Shown: positions 45,331-54,942, counted from the stretch's first letter. The stretch is DNA of 64,000 bases from Clostridium sp. CX1 (GCF_025398335.1 NZ_JAODOO010000009.1:62001-126000), one strand, 5' to 3'. Program-made: numbers and translations. The notes: generated from the sequence alone by a model not told the origin.

Positions 45331-46245
45331 TTATATATCTTTCTGTGATGAGACTTTACTATGAACTTCTTTAAACAGTTCTGTATCCTTCAAAGTTATA
45401 AGATATTCCATAAAAGGCTTTCTGATTTCCTCTTTCTTTAAAGCATATTCAACGGTAGCCTGAAGAAACCCTAATTTATCTCCAACGTCGTATCTTCTTC
45501 CTTCAAAGTTATAAGCATACATTGCTTCGCTGTTTATTAATCTTTTTAATGCATCTGTAAGCTGAATTTCTCCGCCCTTTCCTGGAACAGTATTTTCTAG
45601 TATTTCAAATATAGATGGAGTAATTATATATCTTCCCAAAATAGCAATATTTGAAGGTGCTTCTTCTACTTTTGGTTTTTCAATTAAGTCCTTTACCTTA
45701 TACACTCTGTCCTCTATATGCATTCCTTTGACTATTCCGTATTTATACACCTGATCATCCGGTACTTCTTGAACTCCTATAATAGAAGTTTTGTATTCGT
45801 TAAAACAATCTATTAATTGTTTTAAACAGGGAACCTTACTATCAACTACATCATCTCCAAGCATTACTGCAAAGGGCTCATTGCCAACAAAGGTTCTAGC
45901 GCAAGCTATGGCGTGTCCAAGCCCCCTTGGTTCCTTTTGTCTTATATAATATATATCTGCCATATTTGATATGCCTCTAACTAAAGTTAGCAATTCTTCT
46001 TTTCCATGACTCTCTAGTTCATTTTCAAGCTCAACAGATTTATCAAAATGATCTTCTATAGCTCTTTTGTTTCTTCCTGTTATGATTAATATCTGTTCTA
46101 TGCCTGAAGCGACAGCCTCTTCTATAATATACTGTATTGTAGGCTTATCAACTATGGGAAGCATTTCCTTCGGTTGAGCCTTAGTGGCTGGTAAGAATCT
46201 AGTGCCTAATCCCGCTGCTGGTATTATAGCCTTTTTTACTCTCAT
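45331..46245 (-). CDS. galU: UTP-glucose-1-phosphate uridylyltransferase
   Basis: 304 residues. Nucleotidyltransferase motif AAGLGTRFLPATKAQPKEML, then VDKPTIQYIIEEAVASGIEQ, and EKPKVEEAPSNIAILGRYI, typical of bacterial GalU. It makes UDP-glucose from glucose-1-phosphate, which the phosphoglucomutase encoded nearby can provide. Cytosolic. The pair feeds the glycan locus. Confidence 0.97.
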   Translation of the reverse strand: MRVKKAIIPAAGLGTRFLPATKAQPKEMLPIVDKPTIQYIIEEAVASGIEQILIITGRNKRAIEDHFDKSVELENELESHGKEELLTLVRGISNMADIYYIRQKEPRGLGHAIACARTFVGNEPFAVMLGDDVVDSKVPCLKQLIDCFNEYKTSIIGVQEVPDDQVYKYGIVKGMHIEDRVYKVKDLIEKPKVEEAPSNIAILGRYIITPSIFEILENTVPGKGGEIQLTDALKRLINSEAMYAYNFEGRRYDVGDKLGFLQATVEYALKKEEIRKPFMEYLITLKDTELFKEVHSKVSSQKDI

Positions 46246-46289
46246 AACAAAACTCCCCTTTCACTACCCTAAAAACAAAAATCTATTTA

Positions 46290-47357
46290 CTACCCCATCA
46301 TGCCTTCCAATTGAACTACTATTTCATCCTTAGGATCAAGCTTCTTTGCAATATCTAAGTGTTTTCTAGCACTTTCAACGTCTCCACTGTTTAAATAGCA
46401 CATAATAAGATTAGTACATATTTCAACAGACTTAGTAACCTCAAAGGCCTTTCTAAGATATGCTATTGCATTTTCAAAATTTCCTAAAGAAGCGTAGTTT
46501 ATACCTAGTTCATTTACCACTTCTACAATATTGCTGTCTATACTTAGTGCCTCATTTAGATAGTATATAGCCTTTTCAAAATTCTCTAATATTCTATAGG
46601 CCACTGCTATATAGTAATACAAAGTGGCATCATTTCCAAAGTCCTGAAGTAATGGAAGTAACAATTTCAAGGCTTCCTTTGGCTGCTCAAATAAGATTTC
46701 CTTACCCATTTCGTAGTCTATTACCAGCTTTAAGGATTCCTTTAATTCAGTAACTTCAACGGTTTGTTCGCCGCCCTTTGCAATATAGTTGTTTATGCAA
46801 AATAGTGCCTTCTGAAAGTCTCCCTCTTCTCTTCTTATAATTGCTTCATAAAAATATGGTAATGGATATCCTTCCTTTACCTTAGCCTTTTCTATAATTT
46901 CCAGTTCCTCTTCTTTATAAGATTTATCCTTGTTTCGTAACTCTTCAGCCATTATTATTATTTTATCGTAGACTTCTACGCTGTCATCTATATTTAGTAG
47001 TCCTTTAAGCAAAATATATGCATCTTCATATTTCTTTTCTTTTACATTTAACGCAATTTTACTTTTAGTGAACAGAATTGCATCCTTTATATTAAGAAGC
47101 ATTGTCTTATACTCATTATTAAATCTGAAATTTTCATCTGCTCCTAATACATAGACCATTCCTTCAATAAAAAAGCTTAGTGGTATTTGATCCATATCCT
47201 TTTGTGATTTAACGTTATCCACTATATTAGATGACTTTACTGGTAAGTAAATATCCTCTAGGATTTCCGTATTAAATATTCTTTTAATCTTTTCTTTCTT
47301 TACCTCTAAAAATAGTATTTCATTTAGCTTATCTGCAAAACGTGATTTAACATCCAT
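46290..47357 (-). CDS. Tetratricopeptide-repeat protein
   Basis: 355 residues from ATG 47357 (GGGTG 8 nt upstream; the GTG at 47372 overlaps the ribosome site). The C-terminal half has clear TPR units: YYYIAVAYRILENFEKAIYY, VNELGINYASLGNFENAIAY, CTNLIMCYLNSGDVESARKH. The N-terminal half is helical without a known domain. No signal or membrane segment. TPR proteins scaffold complexes; position between phosphoglucomutase and galU suggests a role in surface-glycan assembly, but this is inference. Confidence 0.85.
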   Translation of the reverse strand: MDVKSRFADKLNEILFLEVKKEKIKRIFNTEILEDIYLPVKSSNIVDNVKSQKDMDQIPLSFFIEGMVYVLGADENFRFNNEYKTMLLNIKDAILFTKSKIALNVKEKKYEDAYILLKGLLNIDDSVEVYDKIIIMAEELRNKDKSYKEEELEIIEKAKVKEGYPLPYFYEAIIRREEGDFQKALFCINNYIAKGGEQTVEVTELKESLKLVIDYEMGKEILFEQPKEALKLLLPLLQDFGNDATLYYYIAVAYRILENFEKAIYYLNEALSIDSNIVEVVNELGINYASLGNFENAIAYLRKAFEVTKSVEICTNLIMCYLNSGDVESARKHLDIAKKLDPKDEIVVQLEGMMG

Positions 47358-47532
47358 AAATTGAACACCCACTTTATATTTTCATTTTTCCAATACTATG
47401 AATTTTACTATAAACTATAAACATAAGCAAATATTATAAAGACAAACAAAAAACAGGTACCTCTATTTCTTTTTCCCTGGTTCCCTGAATCAAGTATGTT
47501 ATGCTATGCTTCTAAATAGACCTGATTTTGTA

Positions 47533-47578
47533 ATAGGTATATCTATGCAATACAAAGTAATCACCTAGACATACCTAT
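47533..47578 (-). terminator. Weak inverted repeat after the phosphoglucomutase gene
   Basis: ATAGGTAT/ATACCTAT arms with a secondary TCTA/TAGA pairing and a ~20-nt loop, downstream of the stop at 47603. No strong T run. Confidence 0.4.
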
Positions 47579-47602
47579 ATTTAAATTAGATTTAAAATAT
47601 CC

Positions 47603-49339
47603 TTAGCAGTTGCAAGCTTTATCTATAATATTTTTAACATCCTGCTCAAATGACTTCATCTTATTCTCTGCATTTTCCAAGTTTTCTCCGATAACTGATA
47701 GGTAAATCTTCATCTTTGGCTCGGTACCAGAAGGTCTGATAACAAACCAGGAGTTATCTTCTAAAGTAAATTTAAGTACATTTGACTTAGGTAGGTCAAT
47801 CTTGCTTTCCTTTATATCTACTAAATCCTTCTCTATACTTAGCTTATAGTCTGCTTTTTTAACGATTTTAACGCCTCCGATGGTATGACTCATAGAATGT
47901 CTTAAAAACTCAAGAGCCTTTTCTATCTTTTCTTGACCCTCTTTTCCTTTTAATTCTAGTGAAAATAATTTTTCCTTATAAAATCCATATTTTTCATAGA
48001 GGCCCATTAAAGCTTCATATAGGCTCATACCTTTATTTTTATAATAAAGAGTCATTTCGCATATTAAGGTTGCTGCAATAACTGCATCCTTATCTCTAAC
48101 AAAGTCACCAGCAAGATATCCATAGCTTTCCTCAAAACCAAATAAGTACTTTCTATTATCTTCTTCAAACTCTTTTATTTTCTCTCCTATATATTTAAAA
48201 CCTGTTAAAACGTCTATTAATTCAACACCATATTCTCTGGAAATATCTGCTGCTATTTCAGAAGTAACTATTGTTTTAACCACTACACCACTTTCAGGTA
48301 ATTGATTTAATTCCTTTAAAGAGGATAGTATGTAGTGAGTTAAAAGAGCCCCTGTTTGATTTCCTGTAAGCACCCTGTACTCTCCAGAACTGTCTTTTAC
48401 TACTATTCCTATTCTATCACAGTCAGGGTCTGTTCCAAATATTATGTCCGGTTGAATCTCCTTTGCCATATCTAAAGCTATGTTAAATACCTTTGGCTCT
48501 TCTGGATTAGGGTAATCAGCTGTAGGAAAAGTTCCATCTGGCTGTTCCTGTTCTTTAACTATACTTAGGTTTTTATATCCCAACTCCTTAAGAACTCTTC
48601 TTATTGGCATATTTCCGGTTCCATGGATCGGTGTATATATTATTTTTAAGTCCTCAGCACGGTTATTTACTAGGTCCTTTCTTATAGTTAAGTCCTTTAC
48701 CTTTTCTATATAAGCTTTATCTATTTCCTCTCCTATTATGTTAAGAAGACCGCTTTCTTTAGCTTCCTCTATATTCATAGTTTTAATCTCTGAAAAATCT
48801 AATATATTTTTTATATAGGATAAAATCTCCTTTGCAGACTTATCAGTAACCTGTCCACCGTCTTCTCCGTACACCTTATACCCATTGTATTGCTTTGGGT
48901 TATGAGAAGCAGTTATTACAATACCAGCCTTACAGTTTAAATGTCTTACTGTATATGAAAGCATAGGTGTTGGTCTTAAATCCTCAAACAGATATACTTT
49001 TATATTATTGGCACATAGGTTGCAGGCAGCTGCTTCTGCGAATTCCTTTGACATTATTCTAGAATCATAGGCTATAGCTACAGAAACCTCTTGGTTATAC
49101 TTATTCAGTAAATATTCTCCTAATCCCTGAGTAGCCTTACCAACAGTATATATATTCATCCTATTAGTTCCTATACCTATGACCCCTCTAAGGCCACCAG
49201 TTCCAAACTCTAGGTCTTTATAAAATCTATCTTCTATTTCTTTTTCGTCTTCTAAGTTTCTTAGTTCCTCTTTTGCCTTATCATCAACAAGCTCCGAATC
49301 TAGCCATGAATAATATCTTTCCTTATAATACATGTCCAA
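47603..49339 (-). CDS. pgcA: Phosphoglucomutase/phosphomannomutase (alpha-D-phosphohexomutase)
   Basis: 578 residues, the long Gram-positive PgcA type. Active-site Ser145 in ITASHNPKQYNGYKVYG, metal loop GTDPDCDRIG, sugar-binding GFEESYGYL, phosphate-binding RPSGTEPKMKIYL. Interconverts glucose-6-phosphate and glucose-1-phosphate, giving GalU its substrate. First gene of the long minus-strand glycan run. Confidence 0.96.
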   Translation of the reverse strand: MDMYYKERYYSWLDSELVDDKAKEELRNLEDEKEIEDRFYKDLEFGTGGLRGVIGIGTNRMNIYTVGKATQGLGEYLLNKYNQEVSVAIAYDSRIMSKEFAEAAACNLCANNIKVYLFEDLRPTPMLSYTVRHLNCKAGIVITASHNPKQYNGYKVYGEDGGQVTDKSAKEILSYIKNILDFSEIKTMNIEEAKESGLLNIIGEEIDKAYIEKVKDLTIRKDLVNNRAEDLKIIYTPIHGTGNMPIRRVLKELGYKNLSIVKEQEQPDGTFPTADYPNPEEPKVFNIALDMAKEIQPDIIFGTDPDCDRIGIVVKDSSGEYRVLTGNQTGALLTHYILSSLKELNQLPESGVVVKTIVTSEIAADISREYGVELIDVLTGFKYIGEKIKEFEEDNRKYLFGFEESYGYLAGDFVRDKDAVIAATLICEMTLYYKNKGMSLYEALMGLYEKYGFYKEKLFSLELKGKEGQEKIEKALEFLRHSMSHTIGGVKIVKKADYKLSIEKDLVDIKESKIDLPKSNVLKFTLEDNSWFVIRPSGTEPKMKIYLSVIGENLENAENKMKSFEQDVKNIIDKACNC

Positions 49340-49430
49340 CCTCCCAATCAGTAATATCCAATATTTACTATTATACTTAATCTGTAAAATAAAAACAATT
49401 ATAATATAATTATATTATATTTTCAAACAT

Positions 49431-49474
49431 ATAAAAAGCTATGAGAATAATCATTAAAATTATTCCCATAGCTT
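49431..49474 (-). terminator. Strong terminator after rplY
   Basis: AAGCTATGGGAATAAT and ATTATTCTCATAGCTT (minus strand) pair over 16 positions with one mismatch, loop 7, followed by TTTTTATATG. Confidence 0.85.
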
Positions 49475-49492
49475 AGAAATATATTAATTATA

Positions 49493-50068
49493 TTAAGAAT
49501 TTTCTTCAGGTATATCTGATGGTTTTTTATTCACTGTTATAGTAGCAATAATTGTATCTAATCCTTCCATAAAAGTGATATCCTGTGCCATTTCTACATC
49601 TGCTAATCTATATGCATCTCCTACATTTAAAGAAGCAAGACCTACATTAATACATTTAGGTATATTGTCACTTTTACATACTGCTTTGACGCTGCTCTTC
49701 TCCTTCTGAACAGCTCCACCCTTTTTCATTATTAATTCTTCACCACTAAATAAAATTGGTATTTCTGTAACTACTGTCTCATTTTCTTTTAATTCTTCTA
49801 AGTCTAAATGAATTATCTTATTATGTACTGGATCTCTTTGTATCTCTTTAATTAAAGTTCTATGAGTTTCCCCATCTACGTCAACATTTAATACTGCATG
49901 TTCTCCATTCTTTGCAATTTCCTTACTTAACTCTAGCTCACCAATTTCAAACATTATGTTGTTCATATGTTTTCCATAGATAACTCCAGGTATGATACCT
50001 GATCTTCTTCCTTTTTTAGCATCGTGTAGGGTTTTCTTTTCCCTTTTATGTAATATAAGATTTTCCAT
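49493..50068 (-). CDS. rplY: 50S ribosomal protein L25/general stress protein Ctc
   Basis: 191 residues, the two-domain Ctc form: N-terminal L25 domain (SGIIPGVIYGKHMNNIMFE, VHNKIIHLDLEEL) that binds 5S rRNA, and C-terminal TL5-type beta domain (EIPILFSGEELIMKKGGAVQ). Single-gene unit with its own terminator. Not linked to the glycan genes. Confidence 0.95.
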   Translation of the reverse strand: MENLILHKREKKTLHDAKKGRRSGIIPGVIYGKHMNNIMFEIGELELSKEIAKNGEHAVLNVDVDGETHRTLIKEIQRDPVHNKIIHLDLEELKENETVVTEIPILFSGEELIMKKGGAVQKEKSSVKAVCKSDNIPKCINVGLASLNVGDAYRLADVEMAQDITFMEGLDTIIATITVNKKPSDIPEENS

Positions 50069-50182
50069 GTTATATTCCTCCCAACCTTATGTTTTTTCAC
50101 ATTATTCATTATTTACAAAGTCTGTCATATTATTCATAACTCTGGGTATAAAATATTTATTTTATAAAATCAATTCATATTG

Positions 50183-50211
50183 TTGCATTTACTATACAAT
50201 TAACATATAAT
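50183..50211 (+). promoter_or_regulatory. Promoter of the decarboxylase gene
   Basis: TTGCAT (50183-50188), 17-bp spacer, TATAAT (50206-50211), giving a leader of about 80 bases. Confidence 0.7.
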
Positions 50212-50240
50212 TATATTGGTTTAAGAGAAAACCTAGGCCA

Positions 50241-50268
50241 ACCCTTTAACCATCGGTGTTTAAAGGGT
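50241..50268 (+). promoter_or_regulatory. Leader hairpin before the decarboxylase gene
   Basis: ACCCTTTAA/TTAAAGGGT, 9-bp stem, 10-nt loop, preceded by a smaller GGTTT-AAGAG-AAACC hairpin. A 11-codon frame from ATG 50277 (MKEGALSRCIN) overlaps the GTG start of the main gene. Possibly translational control; no known riboswitch class recognised. Confidence 0.4.
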
Positions 50269-50299
50269 ATATTTTCATGAAAGAAGGTGCTCTATCAAG

Positions 50300-51760
50300 G
50301 TGTATAAATTAGATCAAAATGAAACTCCTTTATTTGACGCATTAATGGAGTATGTAAATAGAGAAACGATTCCTTTCCACGTTCCTGGTCACAAAAAAGG
50401 AATAGGTATAGATGAGGAATTTAAAAACTTTATTGGTCAAAATCCATTTAAAATTGATGTTACTGTTTTTAAATTAGTTGATAGTCTTCATCATCCTACA
50501 GGGCCAATAAAAAAAGCCCAAAAGTTAGCTGCTGACGCTTATGGTTCTGATGCTGCTTTCTTCTCAATTCATGGTACTTCAGGTGCCATACAGGCAATGA
50601 TTATGTCCGTGGTATCTGCTGGGGATAAAATAATAATTCCAAGAAATGTACACAAATCTGTTACTGCTGGAATTATTTTAAGTGGTGCAATACCAGTTTA
50701 CATGCAACCAGCCCTTGATAAAAACGTAGGTATAGCTCATGGAGTTACTCCTGAAACTGTAGAAAGAACTCTAAAGGAAAATCCTGACGCAAAAGCAGTT
50801 TTAGTTATAAATCCTACTTATTATGGAGTGGCTACTGATTTAAAGAAAATAGCAGACATAGTTCACAGCTACGATATTCCTTTAATTGTGGATGAGGCTC
50901 ATGGACCACACCTTGGTTTTAATGATAAATTGCCAATATCAGCAATGGAAGCTGGAGCTGATATTTGTGCTCAAAGCACTCACAAGATAATTGGAGCTTT
51001 AACTCAATGCTCACTATTACAGGTTCGCTCAGAACGTGTTGATATAAATAGAGTTCAGCAAATTTTATCTCTTTTACAAACAACATCTCCTTCATATATA
51101 TTAATGGCTTCTTTAGACTGTGCAAGAAGACAAATTGCTCTTAACGGAGAAGAGCTTTTAGATAAAACTATTGAGCTTGCAAATTATGCTAGAAGTGAAA
51201 TAAATAAAATCCCAGGATTCTATTGCTTCGGTGAAGAAATTCTTGGAAACGAAGGGGTTTATGCTCTAGACCCAACTAAAATAACAATAACCTGCAGAGA
51301 CCTTGGTATAACAGGTTATGATTTAGATATGATATTATCAAGTAAGTATCATATACAAATGGAGTTATCAGATTTATATAACGTTTTAGCTGTTGGTTCC
51401 TTTGGTGATACTAAAGAAAGTATAGATGCATTATTAGTTGCTTTAAAGGAAATAAGTGAAGAATACTATGGAAATGATAACAAGAAATCTGATTTCATAG
51501 ATATGCCTGCTATACCAAAACTATTAAAGTTACCAAGAGAAGCTTTTAACAGCACTAAAACTCGTGTAGCTTTAAAAGACAGTATTGGTGAAGTAAGTGC
51601 AGAATTCCTAATGGCATATCCACCTGGAATACCAGTATTATGCCCTGGGGAAGAGATTACACAAGAAATTGTAGATTATGTTCAAAAACTTAAAGATACT
51701 GGATTATATGTTCAAGGAACTGAAGACCCAGAAGTAGAAAATATTAAGGTCGTAAGGTAA
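50300..51760 (+). CDS. Orn/Lys/Arg decarboxylase, PLP-dependent (SpeA-like)
   Basis: 486 residues, short Gram-positive form lacking the N-terminal wing domain. Fold type I PLP enzyme: HVPGHKKG near residue 27, SIHGTSGAIQA (cofactor phosphate), VDEAHGPHLGF (197-207), PLP lysine K229 in AQSTHKI. C-terminal domain ends with YPPGIPVLCPGEEI. It decarboxylates arginine, lysine or ornithine in polyamine formation; substrate cannot be chosen from sequence. GTG start with a weak ribosome site, possibly coupled to the overlapping leader frame. Confidence 0.9.
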   Translation: MYKLDQNETPLFDALMEYVNRETIPFHVPGHKKGIGIDEEFKNFIGQNPFKIDVTVFKLVDSLHHPTGPIKKAQKLAADAYGSDAAFFSIHGTSGAIQAMIMSVVSAGDKIIIPRNVHKSVTAGIILSGAIPVYMQPALDKNVGIAHGVTPETVERTLKENPDAKAVLVINPTYYGVATDLKKIADIVHSYDIPLIVDEAHGPHLGFNDKLPISAMEAGADICAQSTHKIIGALTQCSLLQVRSERVDINRVQQILSLLQTTSPSYILMASLDCARRQIALNGEELLDKTIELANYARSEINKIPGFYCFGEEILGNEGVYALDPTKITITCRDLGITGYDLDMILSSKYHIQMELSDLYNVLAVGSFGDTKESIDALLVALKEISEEYYGNDNKKSDFIDMPAIPKLLKLPREAFNSTKTRVALKDSIGEVSAEFLMAYPPGIPVLCPGEEITQEIVDYVQKLKDTGLYVQGTEDPEVENIKVVR

Positions 51761-51809
51761 AGCCTATATGCAAATAGACTTTCATCAAGCTTTAATAGCT
51801 GAAAACTGA

Positions 51810-51852
51810 AAGAGAGGTATTTTAGTAATGTGCTAAAGTACCTCTCTTTTGC
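51810..51852 (+). terminator. Intrinsic terminator after the decarboxylase gene
   Basis: AAGAGAGGTA/TACCTCTCTT with an inner TTTAG/CTAAA pairing, followed by TTGCTT. Confidence 0.8.
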
Positions 51853-51916
51853 TTATGATTAAAATTTAGTATTAAAGTCTAACTGACCTTTATTATAAAT
51901 TTTTCTTACTGATAAA

Positions 51917-52813
51917 CTAAGATATCACTGAACCTAGTGCTATTGAATAAAGCTTTGACTTAGCAGAATCAGCTCTTGATACAAGAACTACAGGACACTT
52001 AGCTCCCATAATAACTCCTGCACTCTCTGAATTTGCAAAATAGGTCATTGATTTTCCGAGGAAGTTACCAGATTCTATATTAGGAACTAAAAGAACATCT
52101 GCATCACCTGCAACATCACTAACAATTCCCTTATGCTCTGCAGCTAGTTTGGATATGGCATTATCTAAACCTAGTGGTCCATCAATAATACATCCCTTTA
52201 TCTGTCCTCTTTTATTCATTTGGCTAAGTACTGAAGCGTCCATAGTAGCCTGCATTGAAGGATTTACTACCTCTACAGCACAAATTGGTGCTACCTTAGG
52301 CATTTCTATCTCCAACTTATGTGCTACCTTTACAGCATTATTTACTATACCTATCTTGTCTTCCAATGTAGGGTATGGCACCATACCTCCATCTGTTAAT
52401 AATATAAGCTTGTGATAAGCAGGTACGTCATAAACCATAACATGAGATAATAATCCGCTGCCTCTTAGTCCTGCTTCCTTATTTAAAACTGCTCTTAACA
52501 AATCAGCAGTTCCCAGCATACCTTTCATAATAAAATGAGCCTGTCCATTTGAAACAAACTCCACAGCCTTTGCTGCAGCCTTTAATATATTCTTCTCATC
52601 TACTATCTTTATGTTATCCATATGTAGATTATCTTCTTCTGCTATTTTCTTTATTTTTTCCTCATCGCCAACTAAAATTGCATCTACTATACCTAGCTTA
52701 ACAGCCTCTGTAACAGCCGTTAAAACCTCTTTATCCTGAGCAACAGCTACTGATAAAGTCTTTTTCCCCTTTTCTCTTGCTAAATTTAATAATTCATCAA
52801 GCTTTTTTATCAT
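51917..52813 (-). CDS. ptb: Phosphate butyryltransferase (phosphotransbutyrylase)
   Basis: 298 residues, usual length. Phosphate acetyl/butyryltransferase fold: VAVAQDKEVLTAVTEAVKLG, FIMKGMLGTADLLRAVLNKE, LLTDGGMVPYPTLEDKIGIV, DGPLGLDNAISK, LLVPNIESGNFLGKSMTYFA. Converts butyryl-CoA and phosphate to butyryl phosphate in butyrate fermentation or branched-chain acid metabolism. The usual neighbour butyrate kinase is absent, so this may be a paralogue. AGGAGG precedes the ATG. Confidence 0.93.
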   Translation of the reverse strand: MIKKLDELLNLAREKGKKTLSVAVAQDKEVLTAVTEAVKLGIVDAILVGDEEKIKKIAEEDNLHMDNIKIVDEKNILKAAAKAVEFVSNGQAHFIMKGMLGTADLLRAVLNKEAGLRGSGLLSHVMVYDVPAYHKLILLTDGGMVPYPTLEDKIGIVNNAVKVAHKLEIEMPKVAPICAVEVVNPSMQATMDASVLSQMNKRGQIKGCIIDGPLGLDNAISKLAAEHKGIVSDVAGDADVLLVPNIESGNFLGKSMTYFANSESAGVIMGAKCPVVLVSRADSAKSKLYSIALGSVIS

Positions 52814-52932
52814 AAAACATCTCCTCCTTTTATATTGTAATCCTTTTAACCCTTTATAATTATATCATCTATTCATATTATTGGAAAAGCATTAGTTTTA
52901 AAGCAGTATCGGTATATCCAATAGTGACTAAG

Positions 52933-52961
52933 AAAAAGAGGTATAATCAGAGTTACACCTC
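52933..52961 (-). terminator. Terminator downstream of the fkbM pseudogene
   Basis: On the minus strand GAGGTGTAA/TTATACCTC (one mismatch), 6-nt loop, then TTTTTCTT. Confidence 0.8.
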
Positions 52962-53011
52962 CTTAATTGTTTCTACATAAAATGTCATCTTACTTTTTAT
53001 CCACTAATAAC

Positions 53012-53686
53012 TTATTTTCTTATGAAGATCAAGTTTTCTCCTAGACTTGACATCTCAAAGTTATACTGTGAAATTGCGTTAAAGACATTTTCTTTACTTC
53101 CTATTTTCATATCATCATGAATCTCAATAATCAAAATTTTAACTTTAGAAAGCCATTGATCATAATTTGAAGAAAATACTTCTCTTTCAGAACCTTCAAT
53201 ATCTAATTTTAAAATATCAATTTCATTGAAACCTGAATTCTTTAGTATGCTACTAATTGTTATTGCTCTAATGGTGTCTTCTACCTCTTTTACACATGGT
53301 TCAACAATAAACCCCCATTCCCTATGCCCGATATCTATTACTTTTACTCCAGCATCATCATTCCATAGTGCTGATTGAAGGGTCTTTATATTTTTATAAA
53401 AACTAGTATTGTGTTTTAATATCTTATAATTTGAGCTTTCTGGTTCAATAGAAATTATAGTAGCCTCAGGATACTTGTTAGCAAAATATACTGCAGTAAA
53501 TCCTACATTGCCACCTCCATCAATGATAAACTTAGGGTTTATTTCAAAAGGAATTTTATATTGGTTATTTTAAAAAATACTATTTAATAATATAGTATCT
53601 GTTGTATCCGGTCTATATGATATGGGAAATTTAATGTCCGACATTTCAATAGACTTAGTAATCTGTCCATCTATAATATTACTCAT
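53012..53686 (-). pseudogene. FkbM-family methyltransferase interrupted by one in-frame stop
   Basis: A 224-codon frame starts at ATG 53686 (AGGTGA 4 nt upstream) and is open to TAA at 53012 except for one TAA at codon 39 (53570-53572). Both sides are in the same frame, so a single point mutation is the simplest cause. Signatures after the stop: FIIDGGGNVGFTAVYFANKY (SAM motif I), IISIEPESSNY, and DILKLDIEGSERE, all typical of FkbM methyltransferases that methylate sugars or related hydroxyls. It lies next to the glycosyltransferase-rich region at 55-62 kb. A sequencing error would also explain it. Confidence 0.85.
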
Positions 53687-53851
53687 AAAATCACCTATCT
53701 CCTATTTATCTTTTCCATTGCTTCAACATAACTTATTGATTATTAAATTATATATAATTTTTATAATCATAGCTTATTTTGCTATATTCTATTTATAGGA
53801 GCTTTATTTAGTTACAACGAAACTTTATGTTATCTTATATTTTATTTAAAA

Positions 53852-53910
53852 TTTAAAGGCCCTCAATTTTTATAGTCTTGTAAAAAACATAAAAAATTGG
53901 AGCCTTTAAA
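53852..53910 (-). terminator. Terminator after the alpha-hydroxy-acid oxidase gene
   Basis: Long imperfect stem: TTTAAAGGC and CTCAATTTTTAT pair with ATAAAAAATTG and AGCCTTTAAA across a ~14-nt loop, downstream of the stop at 53929. Confidence 0.65.
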
Positions 53911-53928
53911 CTTTATTTGATATTAGAT

Positions 53929-54942
53929 TTAGTAAATAATTCTATCTGTAATTTCCTTCACGTTTTTACATCCAGTAAGTACCATAGCTGATTTTAATTC
54001 ACTCTTTAAGTTTTCCATATAAACCTTAACACCTTCTCTTTGTCCTCCAAAGGAAGCGGTTACGAAAGGTCTTCCAATCAATACAGCATCAGCACCTAAT
54101 GCTAACATTTTTAGTACATCTACTCCGTTTCTAACTCCACCATCAGCAAGTATAGTAACTTTTCCTTTAACTGCTTCTGCAATCTCAGGAAGTACGTCTG
54201 CTACCCCTGGAGTTTGGTCAAGTACTCTTCCGCCGTGATTTGAAACTACTATAGCATCAACACCAGCTTTTACCGCTAATTCTGCTTCATCAGCAGTCAT
54301 TATACCCTTCAATATAAATGGTAGCTTTGTACTCTCTACTATTTCTTTTATAGCTTCTACAGTCTTAGGTCCAACTGGCTTTCCATGAAGTGCTAAAGTT
54401 ATAAGTCCTGCTGCATCGATATCCATTCCAACAGCAAAAGCACCTGCTTCTTCAGCAAGCTTTATTTTTTTAATAACATTGCTATTTTCCCAAGGCTTTA
54501 TTATAGCAATTCCTTCTCCGTTAAATTGCTTTAATTGTTCTAAGTTTGTAATTAAAAATGAGTCTACCGCAGTATCTCCTACCATTGGGTAAATTCCTGC
54601 ATCTAGACATCCGCCTATCACCCAAGAAATATATTCTTCTTCTGTAAACTTACCACCCATATTTAAGGTTGTTCCAGAAACAGGTGCTGCAAAAACAGGA
54701 ACTTCCATCTTCTTTCCAAATAACTCAATTGAAGTATCTGGGTCTTTGGCATCATGTATAACTCTCATATTTAACTTATATGAATTTAATGCTTCTATAT
54801 TACCTAAAAAGGCATCTCCTGTACCTTTCCCTCCCATACCTGGCACTTCTCCTGAGCAAGCTTTTCCATTACATACTGGACAAACCCTACAGCTTCCATT
54901 CAAATTTTCACGTGCGCTTTTCAATACCTCTTTGTAATCCAT
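53929..54942 (-). CDS. FMN-dependent alpha-hydroxy-acid oxidizing protein (lactate oxidase/dehydrogenase-like)
   Basis: 337 residues, TIM-barrel FMN enzyme. Catalytic His236 and Arg239 in VVSNHGGRVLDQTPG, FMN-binding K212 in FILKGIMTADEA, phosphate site ADGGVRNGVDVLKMLALGAD then GRPF. The first 30 residues carry C18, C21, C24 and C29 (SCRVCPVCNGKAC), a clostridial variant not found in classical lactate oxidases; it may bind a metal or Fe-S cluster. Probably oxidises L-lactate or a similar acid. Monocistronic. Upstream is a 12-bp inverted repeat. Confidence 0.88.
   Translation of the reverse strand: MDYKEVLKSARENLNGSCRVCPVCNGKACSGEVPGMGGKGTGDAFLGNIEALNSYKLNMRVIHDAKDPDTSIELFGKKMEVPVFAAPVSGTTLNMGGKFTEEEYISWVIGGCLDAGIYPMVGDTAVDSFLITNLEQLKQFNGEGIAIIKPWENSNVIKKIKLAEEAGAFAVGMDIDAAGLITLALHGKPVGPKTVEAIKEIVESTKLPFILKGIMTADEAELAVKAGVDAIVVSNHGGRVLDQTPGVADVLPEIAEAVKGKVTILADGGVRNGVDVLKMLALGADAVLIGRPFVTASFGGQREGVKVYMENLKSELKSAMVLTGCKNVKEITDRIIY

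Noticed and set aside
50221-50268. Decarboxylase leader as a known riboswitch (guanidine, T-box or lysine class)
   Set aside because: The conserved loops and boxes of these classes are not present; kept only as an unassigned hairpin.
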